64,000 nt of DNA from Arthrobacter sp. ZGTC131 (GTDB lineage: Bacteria; Actinomycetota; Actinomycetes; Actinomycetales; Micrococcaceae). The DNA lies in the NCBI RefSeq assembly GCF_002929275.1, contig NZ_PJIK01000009.1, forward strand, positions 1-64,000, given 5' to 3'. Below, piece after piece: positions 1 through 7,781 of the stretch; position 1 is the stretch's first letter; every line of letters starts with the position of its first letter. Position numbers and translations under genes: made by a program. The notes under the pieces were generated by a model, which was not told the DNA's origin, made no database searches, and worked only from the letters and a program-made list of their open reading frames with translations.

Positions 1-158
1 GCGGCGGACTGTTTCGCCTCCACTTTGGCGAGTTCCACTTCCTGGCGCATCAGCGTGGAGATGTCCCGGCTGACTTCGCCCAGGAGGTCACCGAGGGACG
101 TGGAGTCTGCCTTGGCGTGCGCGGGTGTGGGGGGCGTTTCAGGTAGTTGGCTGCTCAC
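1..158 (-). CDS. Phage holin family (holin-X, superfamily III) protein, N-terminal part only
   Basis: The reverse strand from a GTG at 158 encodes about 52 residues and runs off the left edge. The visible part has a short polar leader and then an amphipathic stretch containing SLGDLLGEVSRDISTLMRQE, typical of actinobacterial 'holin-X' membrane proteins just before their two membrane helices, which lie outside the window. The GTG start shares four bases (GTGA) with the stop of the preceding gene, so the two are probably translationally coupled. In this family the neighbours are usually small stress or envelope proteins, not phage genes, so a lysis role is unlikely. Function unproven. Confidence 0.75.
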   Translation of the reverse strand, partial: MSSQLPETPPTPAHAKADSTSLGDLLGEVSRDISTLMRQEVELAKVEAKQSA

Positions 159-955
159 AGGGGACGACCTCCACCCTCGACGTAGGGGTCATCAGGATCA
201 CGCAGCGGTACACCCGCAGAGCGCTGGCCTTCAAAGCCCGGCCGGGCCGGCTCACCGTACACAGTCTCTGCATACGACGTCGGAGTTGCCGGCGGCGCGT
301 CATAAAGCGGTGCGCCCGGCGCGGCTGCGAGGCTGCTTTCTGTCACTGGCGGTTGAACTGGGTACTGCGGCAGGGTGCCGGCTGCGGTTTCGGTTGTGGG
401 GGGTCCGGCCTGCAGGCTGCGGCCGAGCCGTCCGGCAACGAGACCCGCACCGGCGGCCAGGAGCAGGAAGGTGCCCGGTCGCTGGCGGGCAAAGGACTTA
501 ACCTCGCCCAGCAGCGAGCCCGGATCCCGGTTGCCCAGCCAGGACGCCACCGACTCCGAACGCTCAGCGGCCTGGCGGATGAGGTCCGAGGCCACTCCCT
601 GCTGGTCCGGCGCATCGGCCATGGAACGCAGCTGCGAGGAGATGGTCCGGATTCCTTCCGCGGCTTTCTGCTGCTGCGTGCCGGCCTGGCTAGTGAGGTC
701 CGACTTCGCCTGGTGCAGAAGATCCCGGGCGTTCGTCTTGGCTTCGGACGCGACGTTCGCGGCCTCGGACTTGGCCGTCTCGGCCACGTCCTGGGCTGCG
801 CCCTTGGCCTCGCCGGCTACATGCCTGGCCTCATCCTTTGCCGCATCCTTTTTCGAGGCTGACGCTCCGCCTTGTGCTGTTGTGGTTGCATTTGCGGTGC
901 CGTACGGATCGGCCGGGTAGGTATCCGATGTCTGCGGGAATTGGTTCTCTGTCAT
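155..955 (-). CDS. LEA-like, alanine-rich membrane-anchored stress protein (hypothetical)
   Basis: A 266-residue protein. Residues about 30-120 are rich in Ala, Lys, Glu and Asp with repeating segments such as AGEAKGAAQDVAETAKSEAA, resembling late-embryogenesis-abundant amphipathic helices. One hydrophobic segment (FLLLAAGAGLVAGRLG, about residues 165-185) could anchor it in the membrane, and the rest is Pro/Ala-rich. It is first in an operon with the holin-X gene, which it overlaps by four bases. SD-like GAGAG precedes the ATG. A palindromic motif at 1014-1029 lies 59 bp upstream of the start and resembles those before the divergent PRC/DUF2382 gene. The family is usually annotated hypothetical; a role in envelope or desiccation stress is inferred. 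Confidence 0.7.
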   Translation of the reverse strand: MTENQFPQTSDTYPADPYGTANATTTAQGGASASKKDAAKDEARHVAGEAKGAAQDVAETAKSEAANVASEAKTNARDLLHQAKSDLTSQAGTQQQKAAEGIRTISSQLRSMADAPDQQGVASDLIRQAAERSESVASWLGNRDPGSLLGEVKSFARQRPGTFLLLAAGAGLVAGRLGRSLQAGPPTTETAAGTLPQYPVQPPVTESSLAAAPGAPLYDAPPATPTSYAETVYGEPARPGFEGQRSAGVPLRDPDDPYVEGGGRPL

Positions 956-1013
956 CGTTGCTCTCTTTCATGGAAGGTCGGCTGGCGATCAGGAACCAGC
1001 GGTTCCGGTAAAC

Positions 1014-1029
1014 AGTAAGCATGATTACT
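1014..1029. promoter_or_regulatory. Candidate operator, AGTAAGCATGATTACT
   Basis: A 16-bp near-palindrome (AGTAA/TTACT arms, CATG core) 59 bp upstream of the leftward LEA-like gene. It shares the TAAGCAT core with the sites at 1130-1139 and 1153-1164. Regulatory role inferred from position and recurrence. Confidence 0.4.
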
Positions 1030-1129
1030 AACACGATACTAAGCACACTTGCTATTCATCGCGCAAGACGGCAAATGCTGCCGATCGTCCAATATGCACG
1101 TGGATGCAGGTGCTGCCGGGAAAATTAAT

Positions 1130-1164
1130 AAGCATGCTTGCCAAGTGGTTACTAAGCATGCTTA
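1130..1164. promoter_or_regulatory. Two tandem palindromes (AAGCATGCTT; TAAGCATGCTTA)
   Basis: AAGCATGCTT at 1130-1139 and the perfect 12-bp palindrome TAAGCATGCTTA at 1153-1164 have centres 24 bp apart, just over two helical turns. They lie 66-100 bp upstream of the PRC/DUF2382 start. The arrangement suits a dimeric winged-helix regulator; the MarR protein encoded at 2164 is the obvious local candidate (inference). Confidence 0.5.
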
Positions 1165-1230
1165 TGGTGTTGGGGTGCAATGTCATGCAGGGAGGCGTTG
1201 CTACCCCGAAACCACATCCAAGGAGACATC

Positions 1231-2073
1231 ATGCTCGCCAAGGAACGCATCGACGATCTGCTCAACCGCAAGGGAAACGTCCTGTCCACGGAAGGTGACA
1301 AGATCGGGTCCGTTGGCCAGGTATATGCGGACGACGCCGACGGTCAGCCCACCTGGGTCACGGTCAAGACAGGGCTTTTCGGGACCTCCGAGTCCTTCGT
1401 CCCGCTCGAGGGCGCCCGTCTCGAAGGTGATGACGTCGTCGTCCCGTACACCAAGGATCAGGTCAAGGACGCGCCCCGGGTGGACACAGACGGCCATCTG
1501 GACCCCTCGGAGGAGGACCGTCTTTACGATCACTACGGCGTCGGGGGCAACAGCCGGGCCGCCTACATCGACACCGAGGCCGGCCGGGATGCAACCTACG
1601 GCCGGACGCAGACTGACAGCGGGTTCGCCGGCGCCGGCGGGTTCCACGCTGCTGATGCAAACGACACCGTAGGCCGCGACACTTCGGGGCCGACCGCGGA
1701 CGACGCCATGACCCGGTCCGAGGAGCACCTGAACGTCGGCACCGAGAAGCAGGCAACGGGACGGGCGCGGCTGCGGAAGTACATCATCACCGAAAACGTC
1801 ACACGGACCGTCCCGGTGCAGCGCGAAGAAGTGCGCATCGAACGCGAACCCATCACAGAGGCCAACCGCGGGGCCGCTATGTCCGGGCCGGACCTCAGCG
1901 ACGAGGAACACGAGGTAACCCTCCATGAGGAGCGGCCGATTATTGAAAAGGAAACCGTCCCTGTGGAACGGGTCCGCCTGGGGAAGGAAACGGTCACTGA
2001 CGAGGTGACGGTCGACGAGGAAATCCGCAAGGAACGCATCGAAACAGACGGTGTAGACGGCACCCGCCGGTAG
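1231..2073 (+). CDS. PRC-barrel and DUF2382 domain stress protein
   Basis: A 280-residue protein. Residues about 1-100 form a PRC-barrel (starting LAKERIDDLLNRKG, with GSVGQVYADD and TWVTVKTGLFG). Residues about 170-278 are a DUF2382 domain made of alternating E/R/V-rich strands (LRKYIITENVTRTVPVQREE). The linker is acidic and Gly-rich. Such proteins are common soil-actinobacterial stress proteins, related to YsnF of Bacillus; the molecular function is unknown. The ATG at 1231 was chosen because AAGGAG lies six bases upstream and the PRC domain starts at once; an earlier in-frame ATG at 1180 would add 17 residues with no SD. A strong terminator follows at 2082. Confidence 0.88.
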   Translation: MLAKERIDDLLNRKGNVLSTEGDKIGSVGQVYADDADGQPTWVTVKTGLFGTSESFVPLEGARLEGDDVVVPYTKDQVKDAPRVDTDGHLDPSEEDRLYDHYGVGGNSRAAYIDTEAGRDATYGRTQTDSGFAGAGGFHAADANDTVGRDTSGPTADDAMTRSEEHLNVGTEKQATGRARLRKYIITENVTRTVPVQREEVRIEREPITEANRGAAMSGPDLSDEEHEVTLHEERPIIEKETVPVERVRLGKETVTDEVTVDEEIRKERIETDGVDGTRR

Positions 2074-2081
2074 CGGGTGCG

Positions 2082-2124
2082 GAGAGTCAGGGCCAGGGCG
2101 ATGTCCTTGCCCTGACTCTCTTTT
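2082..2124 (+). terminator. Rho-independent terminator
   Basis: A 12-bp perfect stem (GAGAGTCAGGGC, 2082-2093, with GCCCTGACTCTC, 2109-2120) has a 15-nt loop and is followed by TTTT. It separates the DUF2382 gene from the MarR gene. Confidence 0.85.
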
Positions 2125-2163
2125 CCACTCTCTACTTTTCGCACACCACGAACGGGTCCACCA

Positions 2164-2733
2164 ATGACACGCGATATTGAACCGCACCTGCAGGGCACCT
2201 ACCGCCTGCTCATGAGGGCGGCCCGCCTGATCCAGCGCCGTCAGGACGAGGCGCTGGCACCACTGAACCTGACTCGCGCCGCTGTTATCGCGCTCGAAGC
2301 AATCGCACCCCGTCCGCTGAACCAGGAGCAGCTCGCAGCAAAGGTGCATGTCCAAAGCCAAACCCTCGGCAGGGTACTCGCACGACTGGAAGCAGGCGGA
2401 TTCATCACCAGGACCCGTAACCCGGCAGACCGTCGCCAACTCCACGTGCAGCTGACACCCGCAGGCAGGACCGCGCTGGCAGCCGCCCGCCAGGCGGAAA
2501 GCGATGCCTTCCCTTCATCAATGAATGCAACGGACTGGCACATTCTCCAGGAGCAGCTGGACAGGTTCGTCGCCGCGCTCCAGCTCCCACAACAGCCAAA
2601 CCCGACCTCGGCCAGCGCGCAGCACCCGGCACATGCATTAGGCCATGAGCCCCATCACCGAGCACTGCCGGCGCGTGGAAGCAGCCAACAATTCGCCCGC
2701 CAGCTGCGCTCGGGCACGGCCGAAGACCAGTGA
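2164..2733 (+). CDS. MarR-family transcriptional regulator
   Basis: A 189-residue protein. A winged helix-turn-helix spans about residues 35-105: LNQEQLAAKVHVQSQTLGRV is the recognition region and NPADRRQLHVQLTPAGRTAL is the wing with the family's DxR motif. The last 45 residues are His/Pro/Gln-rich, low in complexity, and longer than usual. The family acts as dimers on palindromes, often released by phenolics or oxidants; the ligand cannot be read here. It stands alone between two strong terminators. The nearest palindromes are upstream of the PRC/DUF2382 gene. The start lies 9 bp after a weak purine stretch (ACGGGT). Confidence 0.88.
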   Translation: MTRDIEPHLQGTYRLLMRAARLIQRRQDEALAPLNLTRAAVIALEAIAPRPLNQEQLAAKVHVQSQTLGRVLARLEAGGFITRTRNPADRRQLHVQLTPAGRTALAAARQAESDAFPSSMNATDWHILQEQLDRFVAALQLPQQPNPTSASAQHPAHALGHEPHHRALPARGSSQQFARQLRSGTAEDQ

Positions 2734-2734
2734 A

Positions 2735-2774
2735 CCTGAAAGCGGCAGGCGCTGCTGCGCCTGCCGCTTTCAGG
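2735..2774. terminator. Bidirectional terminator hairpin
   Basis: A perfect 18-bp stem (2735-2752 with 2757-2774) with a TGCT tetraloop, starting just after the MarR stop and ending 17 bp before the stop of the convergent NlpC/P60 gene. It can serve both strands. Confidence 0.8.
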
Positions 2775-2791
2775 GTCTCCATCCCGGATTG

Positions 2792-3682
2792 TTAGGCGTT
2801 TACCCTTACGAACGTGGAGCCTCCAAGCCAGGAGGCCGGGTGAACGATGGTTTCATTGACGCCGTTCATGCCGCTGCTGATCGCCTGTCCATCGCCGATG
2901 TAGATCCCCACGTGTCCGGCACGGATCATTAGGTCACCGGGCTGAGGGGCCGACACCGGCGTGCCGTACTGGTGGAACTGCATGGGTGCGAGGTCGCCCA
3001 CGGACTTCCCGACCGAGCGCAGGGCCTGTTCCGCCAGAATGGTGCAGTCCTGGGTAGCGCCCAGCTGAGCACGGGCCGAGGCCACCAGCGCGGCGCCGAC
3101 ACCGCTGGCCTGAGCCGCAGGAGCGGCTGCCGCCGGCGTTATCGACGCGGAGGCGGCATAGATTCCCATGCCGGCTGGAGCAGGTGATGCCGGGGCAGCT
3201 GGTTCTGGGGCCGCCGGGGCGGCCGGGGTGATGGCCTGCGGTGCGGGCGCCGCCTGCCCTGGTCCCGGGATGAGGATCTGCGTGCCGGGATAGATGATCG
3301 AACCCAGCGCAAGGTTGTTCTCAGCAAGGACTGCGTCGAGGCTCACGCCGTGGCGTGCTGCGATGGCACCGAGCGTATCGCCGGGCACAACGGTGTGCGA
3401 TGCACCCGCGACGGCGGACCCTGCGGCGGGTGCCGGATTGAGCGCAGCGCCGTGGGGCGCCGCCTGCGCCTGGACGCTGGCGCTTCCGGTGGTCTCGGGG
3501 GCGTAGGTACCGGCGTGCGCCGGGGCCCCGACGCCGAAGAGCAGGCCGGATGCTGCGGCTGCTGCTGCTGCCGGCTTGACGAATGACGCTGCGTTAGACC
3601 TGACTGAATACGTCAGTCCCTGCATTGCGATGGACGTTGTTGGGGTGGCGCGGTGGCGCGCGGAAACGGACTTACGTGACAT
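2792..3682 (-). CDS. Secreted LysM and NlpC/P60-type peptidoglycan hydrolase
   Basis: A 296-residue secreted protein. A long N-terminal export region ends in a hydrophobic Ala-rich segment and APAHA. One LysM domain follows (SHTVVPGDTLGAIAARHGVS to GTQILIPG), then a Pro/Ala linker and a C-terminal NlpC/P60-type domain. The probable catalytic Cys is in QDCTILAEQAL and the His in AGHVGIYIG; the domain starts with ASARAQLG, typical of resuscitation-associated endopeptidases. The likely role is cutting peptide stems during growth or resuscitation. The ATG at 3682 is preceded by GGAGAGG directly after a c-di-AMP riboswitch; an upstream in-frame start (3739) would lie inside the riboswitch and is rejected. 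Confidence 0.87.
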   Translation of the reverse strand: MSRKSVSARHRATPTTSIAMQGLTYSVRSNAASFVKPAAAAAAASGLLFGVGAPAHAGTYAPETTGSASVQAQAAPHGAALNPAPAAGSAVAGASHTVVPGDTLGAIAARHGVSLDAVLAENNLALGSIIYPGTQILIPGPGQAAPAPQAITPAAPAAPEPAAPASPAPAGMGIYAASASITPAAAAPAAQASGVGAALVASARAQLGATQDCTILAEQALRSVGKSVGDLAPMQFHQYGTPVSAPQPGDLMIRAGHVGIYIGDGQAISSGMNGVNETIVHPASWLGGSTFVRVNA

Positions 3683-3691
3683 GGTGGATTG

Positions 3692-3855
3692 CCTCTCCCA
3701 TGCCTGCGGGGTGAGCTGTCGGGTTCGGATGGGAGTCACCCGGTCCCGCCCCTCGTTATCCGGGAGCGTTTGGACTTAACCCCTAGGCCTTGGCGAACAA
3801 GGCCGGTACTAAGGTGGTTCCCCCGTCCCTGCCTATTGGAATAGCGAACGGATCC
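3692..3855 (-). promoter_or_regulatory. c-di-AMP riboswitch (ydaO-yuaA class)
   Basis: Read on the minus strand, the leader of the LysM-NlpC/P60 gene shows hallmarks of this class: a GGGACGGGGGAACCA-type box near 3815-3830, GGGGTTAAGT near 3775-3785, and the conserved 3' block CCCGACAGCTCACCCCGCAG (about 3702-3722) running into the ribosome-binding site GGAGAGG. In actinobacteria this riboswitch commonly precedes secreted peptidoglycan hydrolases and represses them when c-di-AMP is high. The 5' boundary is approximate; no covariance search was possible. Confidence 0.85.
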
Positions 3856-4047
3856 CGGGTCAGTGGCAGGGCTCGGCATTCTGCACGGGAATGCCCCAAA
3901 CGGAACAGGGGCACGCGTAGAGGCTACCTCACCCTCCCACCCAAAGTCACATTTCGGTAACGGCGATGGAGGATGAACGGTAGCTCCGCCACCCGCGCTA
4001 CGTCATCGGACCTTCATCGGCAATGCTTCGGAGAGGGTCCAACCAGA

Positions 4048-4246
4048 ATGAAGATATGGGTATCGAGGAACTCAATGACGTTCTGGGTGCATCCCGGTCC
4101 CGAGGACTTCTTCCAGCCCTGGCACACGGCTCACCTCGTAGGGCGATGCCCCGAACTCGAGCACCTCATCCACCTTCCTCCGGCACTTCATTGTGGCGGC
4201 CGGCTACAAGGATGTGTGGGAGGACCCATCACTGCTTGAGCTCTAA
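4048..4246 (+). pseudogene. Remnant of an unidentified gene with a frameshift near 4175
   Basis: One frame from ATG 4048 reads MKIWVSRNSMTFWVHPGPED, continues to CPELEHLI, then loses sense. A second frame from 4181 reads RHFIVAAGYKDVWEDPSLLE and stops at 4246. Both halves look like real protein (aromatic and charged residues, little Arg/Pro/Ser bias), so a single gene broken by an indel is likely. The family is not recognised. It sits in an otherwise empty 700-bp gap. Confidence 0.35.
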
Positions 4247-4367
4247 AGCGATCCGTGCCGTTCCAAGGCGGAAGAGACGACGAGAGGGCCGACGTGTATT
4301 CCATGTAGGTCGCTGAGGATGCCAACGCGTGGCGTTCGATGCCGCCGAAGTGGATCTGCCAAATGCC

Positions 4368-4377
4368 AAAACGTTTT
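4368..4377. promoter_or_regulatory. Candidate LacI-type operator AAAACGTTTT
   Basis: A perfect 10-bp palindrome with the central CG typical of LacI-family sites, 74 bp upstream of the -35 box of the fructan operon. It could pair with the site at 4490-4512 for looping. Confidence 0.4.
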
Positions 4378-4450
4378 TTCTAGTCCCGAGCATTACGTTA
4401 TTCCCTCTTATTGCCGGCCGTCAATAGCCGAAATCGACCTGATGTGATCC

Positions 4451-4479
4451 TTGACACCTTGCGAAGAATGGTCTTATCT
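4451..4479 (+). promoter_or_regulatory. Sigma-70-type promoter of the fructan operon
   Basis: TTGACA at 4451-4456 and TTATCT at 4474-4479 are separated by 17 bp. Transcription should start near 4486, at the edge of the palindrome at 4490, a classic repressor position. Confidence 0.6.
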
Positions 4480-4489
4480 TGGTGCCAAG

Positions 4490-4512
4490 TCGTTTTAGCA
4501 AAACGATTTTTC
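4490..4512. promoter_or_regulatory. Candidate LacI operator TCGTTTTAGCAAAACGA
   Basis: A perfect 7-3-7 inverted repeat at 4490-4506, overlapped by AAAACGATTTT (4501-4511). It sits immediately downstream of the -10 box and 50-75 bp before the binding-protein gene. The likely ligand-responsive repressor is the LacI protein at 7824. Confidence 0.6.
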
Positions 4513-4564
4513 ACCCCAAGCACCGTCTCGCCATTTCCGTTCGAGAGAAAGTGAGTCGACAGCG

Positions 4565-5845
4565 ATGTCCACTCGAAAGACCATCAACAGGTTCGCCACC
4601 ATCGGCGGCATCTGCACCGCCGTCGCCCTGGCAGCCACCGGGTGCGGCGCAGGGGGCCCGTCAGTGACGGGTAGCGCCGGCACCAGCACCGTCAACGTCC
4701 TGGTCGAGGCAGGCGGCCACGCCGAACTGACTGGCGTCGCCGAACAGTGCAAGAAGGACGCCGGAATCAACGTCAACTTCGTCGAGCTGCCCTACGACGG
4801 CATGTTCAACCGCCTCTCCAGCGAGTTCTCCTCCGGCAACGTTTCCTTTGACGTCGCCGCCCTGGACTCCGTCTGGCTGCCCAGCTTTAAGGACGCCGTC
4901 CAGCCCATCGATGAAATCTTCACCGACGAGGCAAAGAAGGACATCTTCCCGGCCCTCGTCAAGGAAGCGAACGTGGACGGGCACTTCATCGGCCTGCCCG
5001 CCTGGACAAACGCCGAAATCATCCTCTACCGCAAAGACCTCTTTGAAGACGCCAAGAACAAGGCTGACTTCCAGGCCAAGTACGGCTACGAACTTGCCGC
5101 ACCCACTACTTGGCAGCAGTACAAGGACATCTCTGAATTCTTCACCAGGGACGGGATGTACGGCACAGACGTCAAAGGCGCTGTGGAAACCGAATGGCTC
5201 GCCCACGTCCTGCAGGCTGGCTCGCCTATGATCCTGGATGAAAACAACAAGGTGGTCATCGACAACGCCGCGCACAAGGAGGCCCTGGACTTTTATGTCA
5301 GCCTCACCAAGTCCGCTCCGTCCGGTGCCGCGCAGGTCGACTGGGCTGCGGCCCAAAACCTGTTCAATCAGGGCAAGACGGCGATGACCCGGTTCTGGGC
5401 CCACGCCTACCGGCAGATCCCCAAGGATTCGCCCGTGGCCGGCAAGGTTGGAGCGGCTCCCATGATCGCCGGCAGCGCCGGGGTGGCCGGCGTTCCCGGC
5501 CCGTGGTACCTCACCGTTCCGAAGGCCACCAAGAACACCGACGCTGCGAAAAAGTTCGTCAAGTGCGCCTATGACCACAACAGCATGGGCATCGAATCCA
5601 GCCTCGGCCTCGCCTCTCGCATCTCCGCGTTCGAGAAGTACCAGGACAAGGAAGGCTACGAAAGCTTCGGGCCGCTCATCGAAACCCTTAACGGGAAAGC
5701 CACGGCCACCCGCCCTGCGACCGAAAAGTGGCAGCAGATCGTGGACACGGTACTGGTTCCCATGCTGCAGAAGGCCGTGGCCGGCGGGGATTCCGCCACT
5801 CTCCTCGCCGACGCCAAAAAGCAGATCGAGGACCTCCTTAAGTAA
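4565..5845 (+). CDS. ABC transporter sugar-binding lipoprotein (CUT1, family 1)
   Basis: A 426-residue lipoprotein. The signal peptide ends in the lipobox LAATGC (Cys at residue 21), followed by an extracellular solute-binding family 1 fold: an N-lobe with SFDVAALDSVWLPSFKDAVQ, a hinge with GLPAWTNAEIILYRKDLFED and a C-lobe with GPWYLTVPKATKNTDAAKKF. Two matching permeases follow, but no ATPase is encoded here, so a shared MsiK/UgpC-type ATPase elsewhere is expected. It is the first gene of an operon with a LacI repressor, GH32 and GH91 enzymes, so the ligand is probably a fructose disaccharide or short inulin product rather than maltose (inference). Confidence 0.88.
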   Translation: MSTRKTINRFATIGGICTAVALAATGCGAGGPSVTGSAGTSTVNVLVEAGGHAELTGVAEQCKKDAGINVNFVELPYDGMFNRLSSEFSSGNVSFDVAALDSVWLPSFKDAVQPIDEIFTDEAKKDIFPALVKEANVDGHFIGLPAWTNAEIILYRKDLFEDAKNKADFQAKYGYELAAPTTWQQYKDISEFFTRDGMYGTDVKGAVETEWLAHVLQAGSPMILDENNKVVIDNAAHKEALDFYVSLTKSAPSGAAQVDWAAAQNLFNQGKTAMTRFWAHAYRQIPKDSPVAGKVGAAPMIAGSAGVAGVPGPWYLTVPKATKNTDAAKKFVKCAYDHNSMGIESSLGLASRISAFEKYQDKEGYESFGPLIETLNGKATATRPATEKWQQIVDTVLVPMLQKAVAGGDSATLLADAKKQIEDLLK

Positions 5846-5852
5846 GACCTCC

Positions 5853-5885
5853 GTGGCCGGCACTTGAGTAACCGGTGCCGGCCAC
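5853..5885 (+). other. Intercistronic stem-loop after the binding-protein gene
   Basis: An 11-bp stem (GTGGCCGGCAC, 5853-5863, with GTGCCGGCCAC, 5875-5885) and no T-tract. Such hairpins after binding-protein genes usually stabilise the upstream mRNA and limit read-through into the permeases. Confidence 0.6.
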
Positions 5886-5913
5886 GGGCCCCCAACCAGC
5901 GGAAGAGAAAACC

Positions 5914-6801
5914 GTGCGTATTTCCGATCGCCGCTTCGCATTGTGCCTGATGACACCAGCGGCGCTGTTCCTGGCAGTTTTTGTCGCCTTTCCGCTTTTC
6001 CGCCTCGTGGCGGACAGCTTCTTCAAGATCTCGCCGATTGCCGGCGGCCCCCGCGACTTCGTGGGTCTGGATAACTACTTCCGGGCCTTCGCCTCCGACG
6101 CCTTCATGGGTGCCGGCTGGCGGACCTTGGCTTACACCCTGATCGTGGTCACCCTCGAGTTTGCCCTTGGATTGGGGATGGCGCTGCTGTTCACAACCCT
6201 TGGTCGAAGCTCTCAAATTTGGCGAACCGTGTTCATGTATCCGCTGATGATCGCCCCGATCGTGGCAGGGCTCCTCTGGAAGTTCCTGATGATCGATAAT
6301 TTCGGCCTCATCGGAACCCTCCTGCACCAGGCCGGGATTCTGTCCAACCCCAACCAGATCGGCTGGCTCTCGGACCCGGACATCGTGCTCTACTCCGTCG
6401 CCATTCCGGACATCTGGCTGACCACCTCGTTTATGTGCCTGGTGCTTTTTGCCGGGCTGCAGAACATCCCCGGAGACCTGATCGAGGCTGCACGCCTTGA
6501 CGGTGCACGCGCACCGGCCATGCTGTTCCGGATCATCCTGCCCCTCCTGCGTCCGGTCATCGCCGTTGCCCTGGTGGTCCGTGGAATCGACGCTGCCCGG
6601 GCGTTCGACACCATCCTCATCCAAACCAACGGCGGCCCGCAGTCCGCCTCGGAAACCATGAGCCTGCTGATCTATCGGACCATGATCCGCTTCGGTGATC
6701 CAGGGCTGGCAAGCGCCATGGGCACCCTATATCTGCTGGCCATGCTCGCCGTAGCGTTCGTCGCGGTGTCCACCATCTGGCGGCCAGGAAAGGACAACTG
6801 A
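5914..6801 (+). CDS. Sugar ABC transporter permease (MalF/UgpA type)
   Basis: About 295 residues with six predicted membrane helices, and the EAA loop at IEAARLDGARAPAMLFRIIL, which contacts the ATPase. It pairs with the next gene. The GTG at 5914 was chosen because GGAAGAG lies seven bases upstream; an earlier in-frame GTG at 5875 falls inside the right arm of the intercistronic hairpin. The stop overlaps the next start (TGATG). Confidence 0.87.
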   Translation: MRISDRRFALCLMTPAALFLAVFVAFPLFRLVADSFFKISPIAGGPRDFVGLDNYFRAFASDAFMGAGWRTLAYTLIVVTLEFALGLGMALLFTTLGRSSQIWRTVFMYPLMIAPIVAGLLWKFLMIDNFGLIGTLLHQAGILSNPNQIGWLSDPDIVLYSVAIPDIWLTTSFMCLVLFAGLQNIPGDLIEAARLDGARAPAMLFRIILPLLRPVIAVALVVRGIDAARAFDTILIQTNGGPQSASETMSLLIYRTMIRFGDPGLASAMGTLYLLAMLAVAFVAVSTIWRPGKDN

Positions 6802-7754
6802 TGCGCGTCGCCGAACGAACTAAGAACGACGGCGGGAAGGCAGCACCGGTCGTTGCCGGACCTTCCGTGCCAACCACCACGAGGAGCAGCGGCCGCAAGC
6901 GCCGGGGCGTCAACCGGGAAGGCCTGGAAGCGGGCCGTCGGAGTACCCGGGCCCTGCTCTGGGTCCTCCTCGCAGCAGCCATGGTGCTCTACGGTTTCCC
7001 CTTCCTGTACCTGCTTTTCACGTCCTTCAAGACCCCGATCGATACCATCGCGGTACCGCCGACCATCCTCCCCAGGGAATGGACGCTGGAGAACTACACC
7101 AACGCACTAGGCCGCAGCGGCGTCCTGGCTTCCTTCATCAACAGCGTCCAGACGGCCATTATCAGCACTGTGCTGTCGCTGGTGCTGGCGGTACCGGCGG
7201 CCTACGGCATCACCCGGTACAAGACCCTCAGCGGCCGGATCTTCATCATGGCCGCCCTGGTTACACGCATGGTGCCGCCGGTGGCGATCGGTATTCCGCT
7301 GGCTTCGATGATGGCAGCCGTCGGCCTTTCAGATACTCCCATCGCTCTGTCCATCGCCCACACCACCATCTCGCTGCCGCTCTCGATCTGGCTGATGTCC
7401 AGCTTCTTCGAAGCGGTGCCGAAAGACCTGGAGGAAGCTGCGACGGTGGATGGTTGCAGCAGACTCGGAGCCCTGTGGCGGGTGGTGATCCCGGTGGTCT
7501 CCGGCGGCATCGCCGTAACCGCGATCTTCGCTTTCCTGGCCTCCTGGAACGAGTTCCTCTTCGCCCTCCTGATGACAGCGATCCGCTCCCAGACAACGCC
7601 CGTGGTGATCGCGAACTTCCAGACCCAGTTCGGCCTGGACTGGGGATCCATGACGGCGCTGGCCGCCGTGTACTCCATCCCGGTCATCCTCCTCACCCTT
7701 CTCTTGCAGCGCAAGATCGTCGCAGGCATGACGCTCGGCGCCGTCAAGGGCTAG
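6801..7754 (+). CDS. Sugar ABC transporter permease (MalG/UgpE type)
   Basis: A 317-residue protein with an unusually long basic N-terminal tail of about 45 residues (RSSGRKRRG), then six helices and the EAA motif EEAATVDGCSRLGALWRVVI. It is the second transmembrane subunit of the CUT1 importer. The start overlaps the preceding stop by one base (TGATG), indicating coupling. Confidence 0.87.
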   Translation: MRVAERTKNDGGKAAPVVAGPSVPTTTRSSGRKRRGVNREGLEAGRRSTRALLWVLLAAAMVLYGFPFLYLLFTSFKTPIDTIAVPPTILPREWTLENYTNALGRSGVLASFINSVQTAIISTVLSLVLAVPAAYGITRYKTLSGRIFIMAALVTRMVPPVAIGIPLASMMAAVGLSDTPIALSIAHTTISLPLSIWLMSSFFEAVPKDLEEAATVDGCSRLGALWRVVIPVVSGGIAVTAIFAFLASWNEFLFALLMTAIRSQTTPVVIANFQTQFGLDWGSMTALAAVYSIPVILLTLLLQRKIVAGMTLGAVKG

Positions 7755-7781
7755 ACCACCAACAACGAGTAGCCTACTGGT

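Noticed and set aside
1-158. Prophage or lysis gene
   Set aside because: The holin-X family is a chromosomal envelope protein family in actinobacteria; there are no phage structural genes or integrase nearby.
1201-2445. A 414-codon minus-strand frame opposite the PRC/DUF2382 and MarR genes
   Set aside because: Antisense of two well-supported genes and crosses a strong terminator; no SD or recognisable domain.
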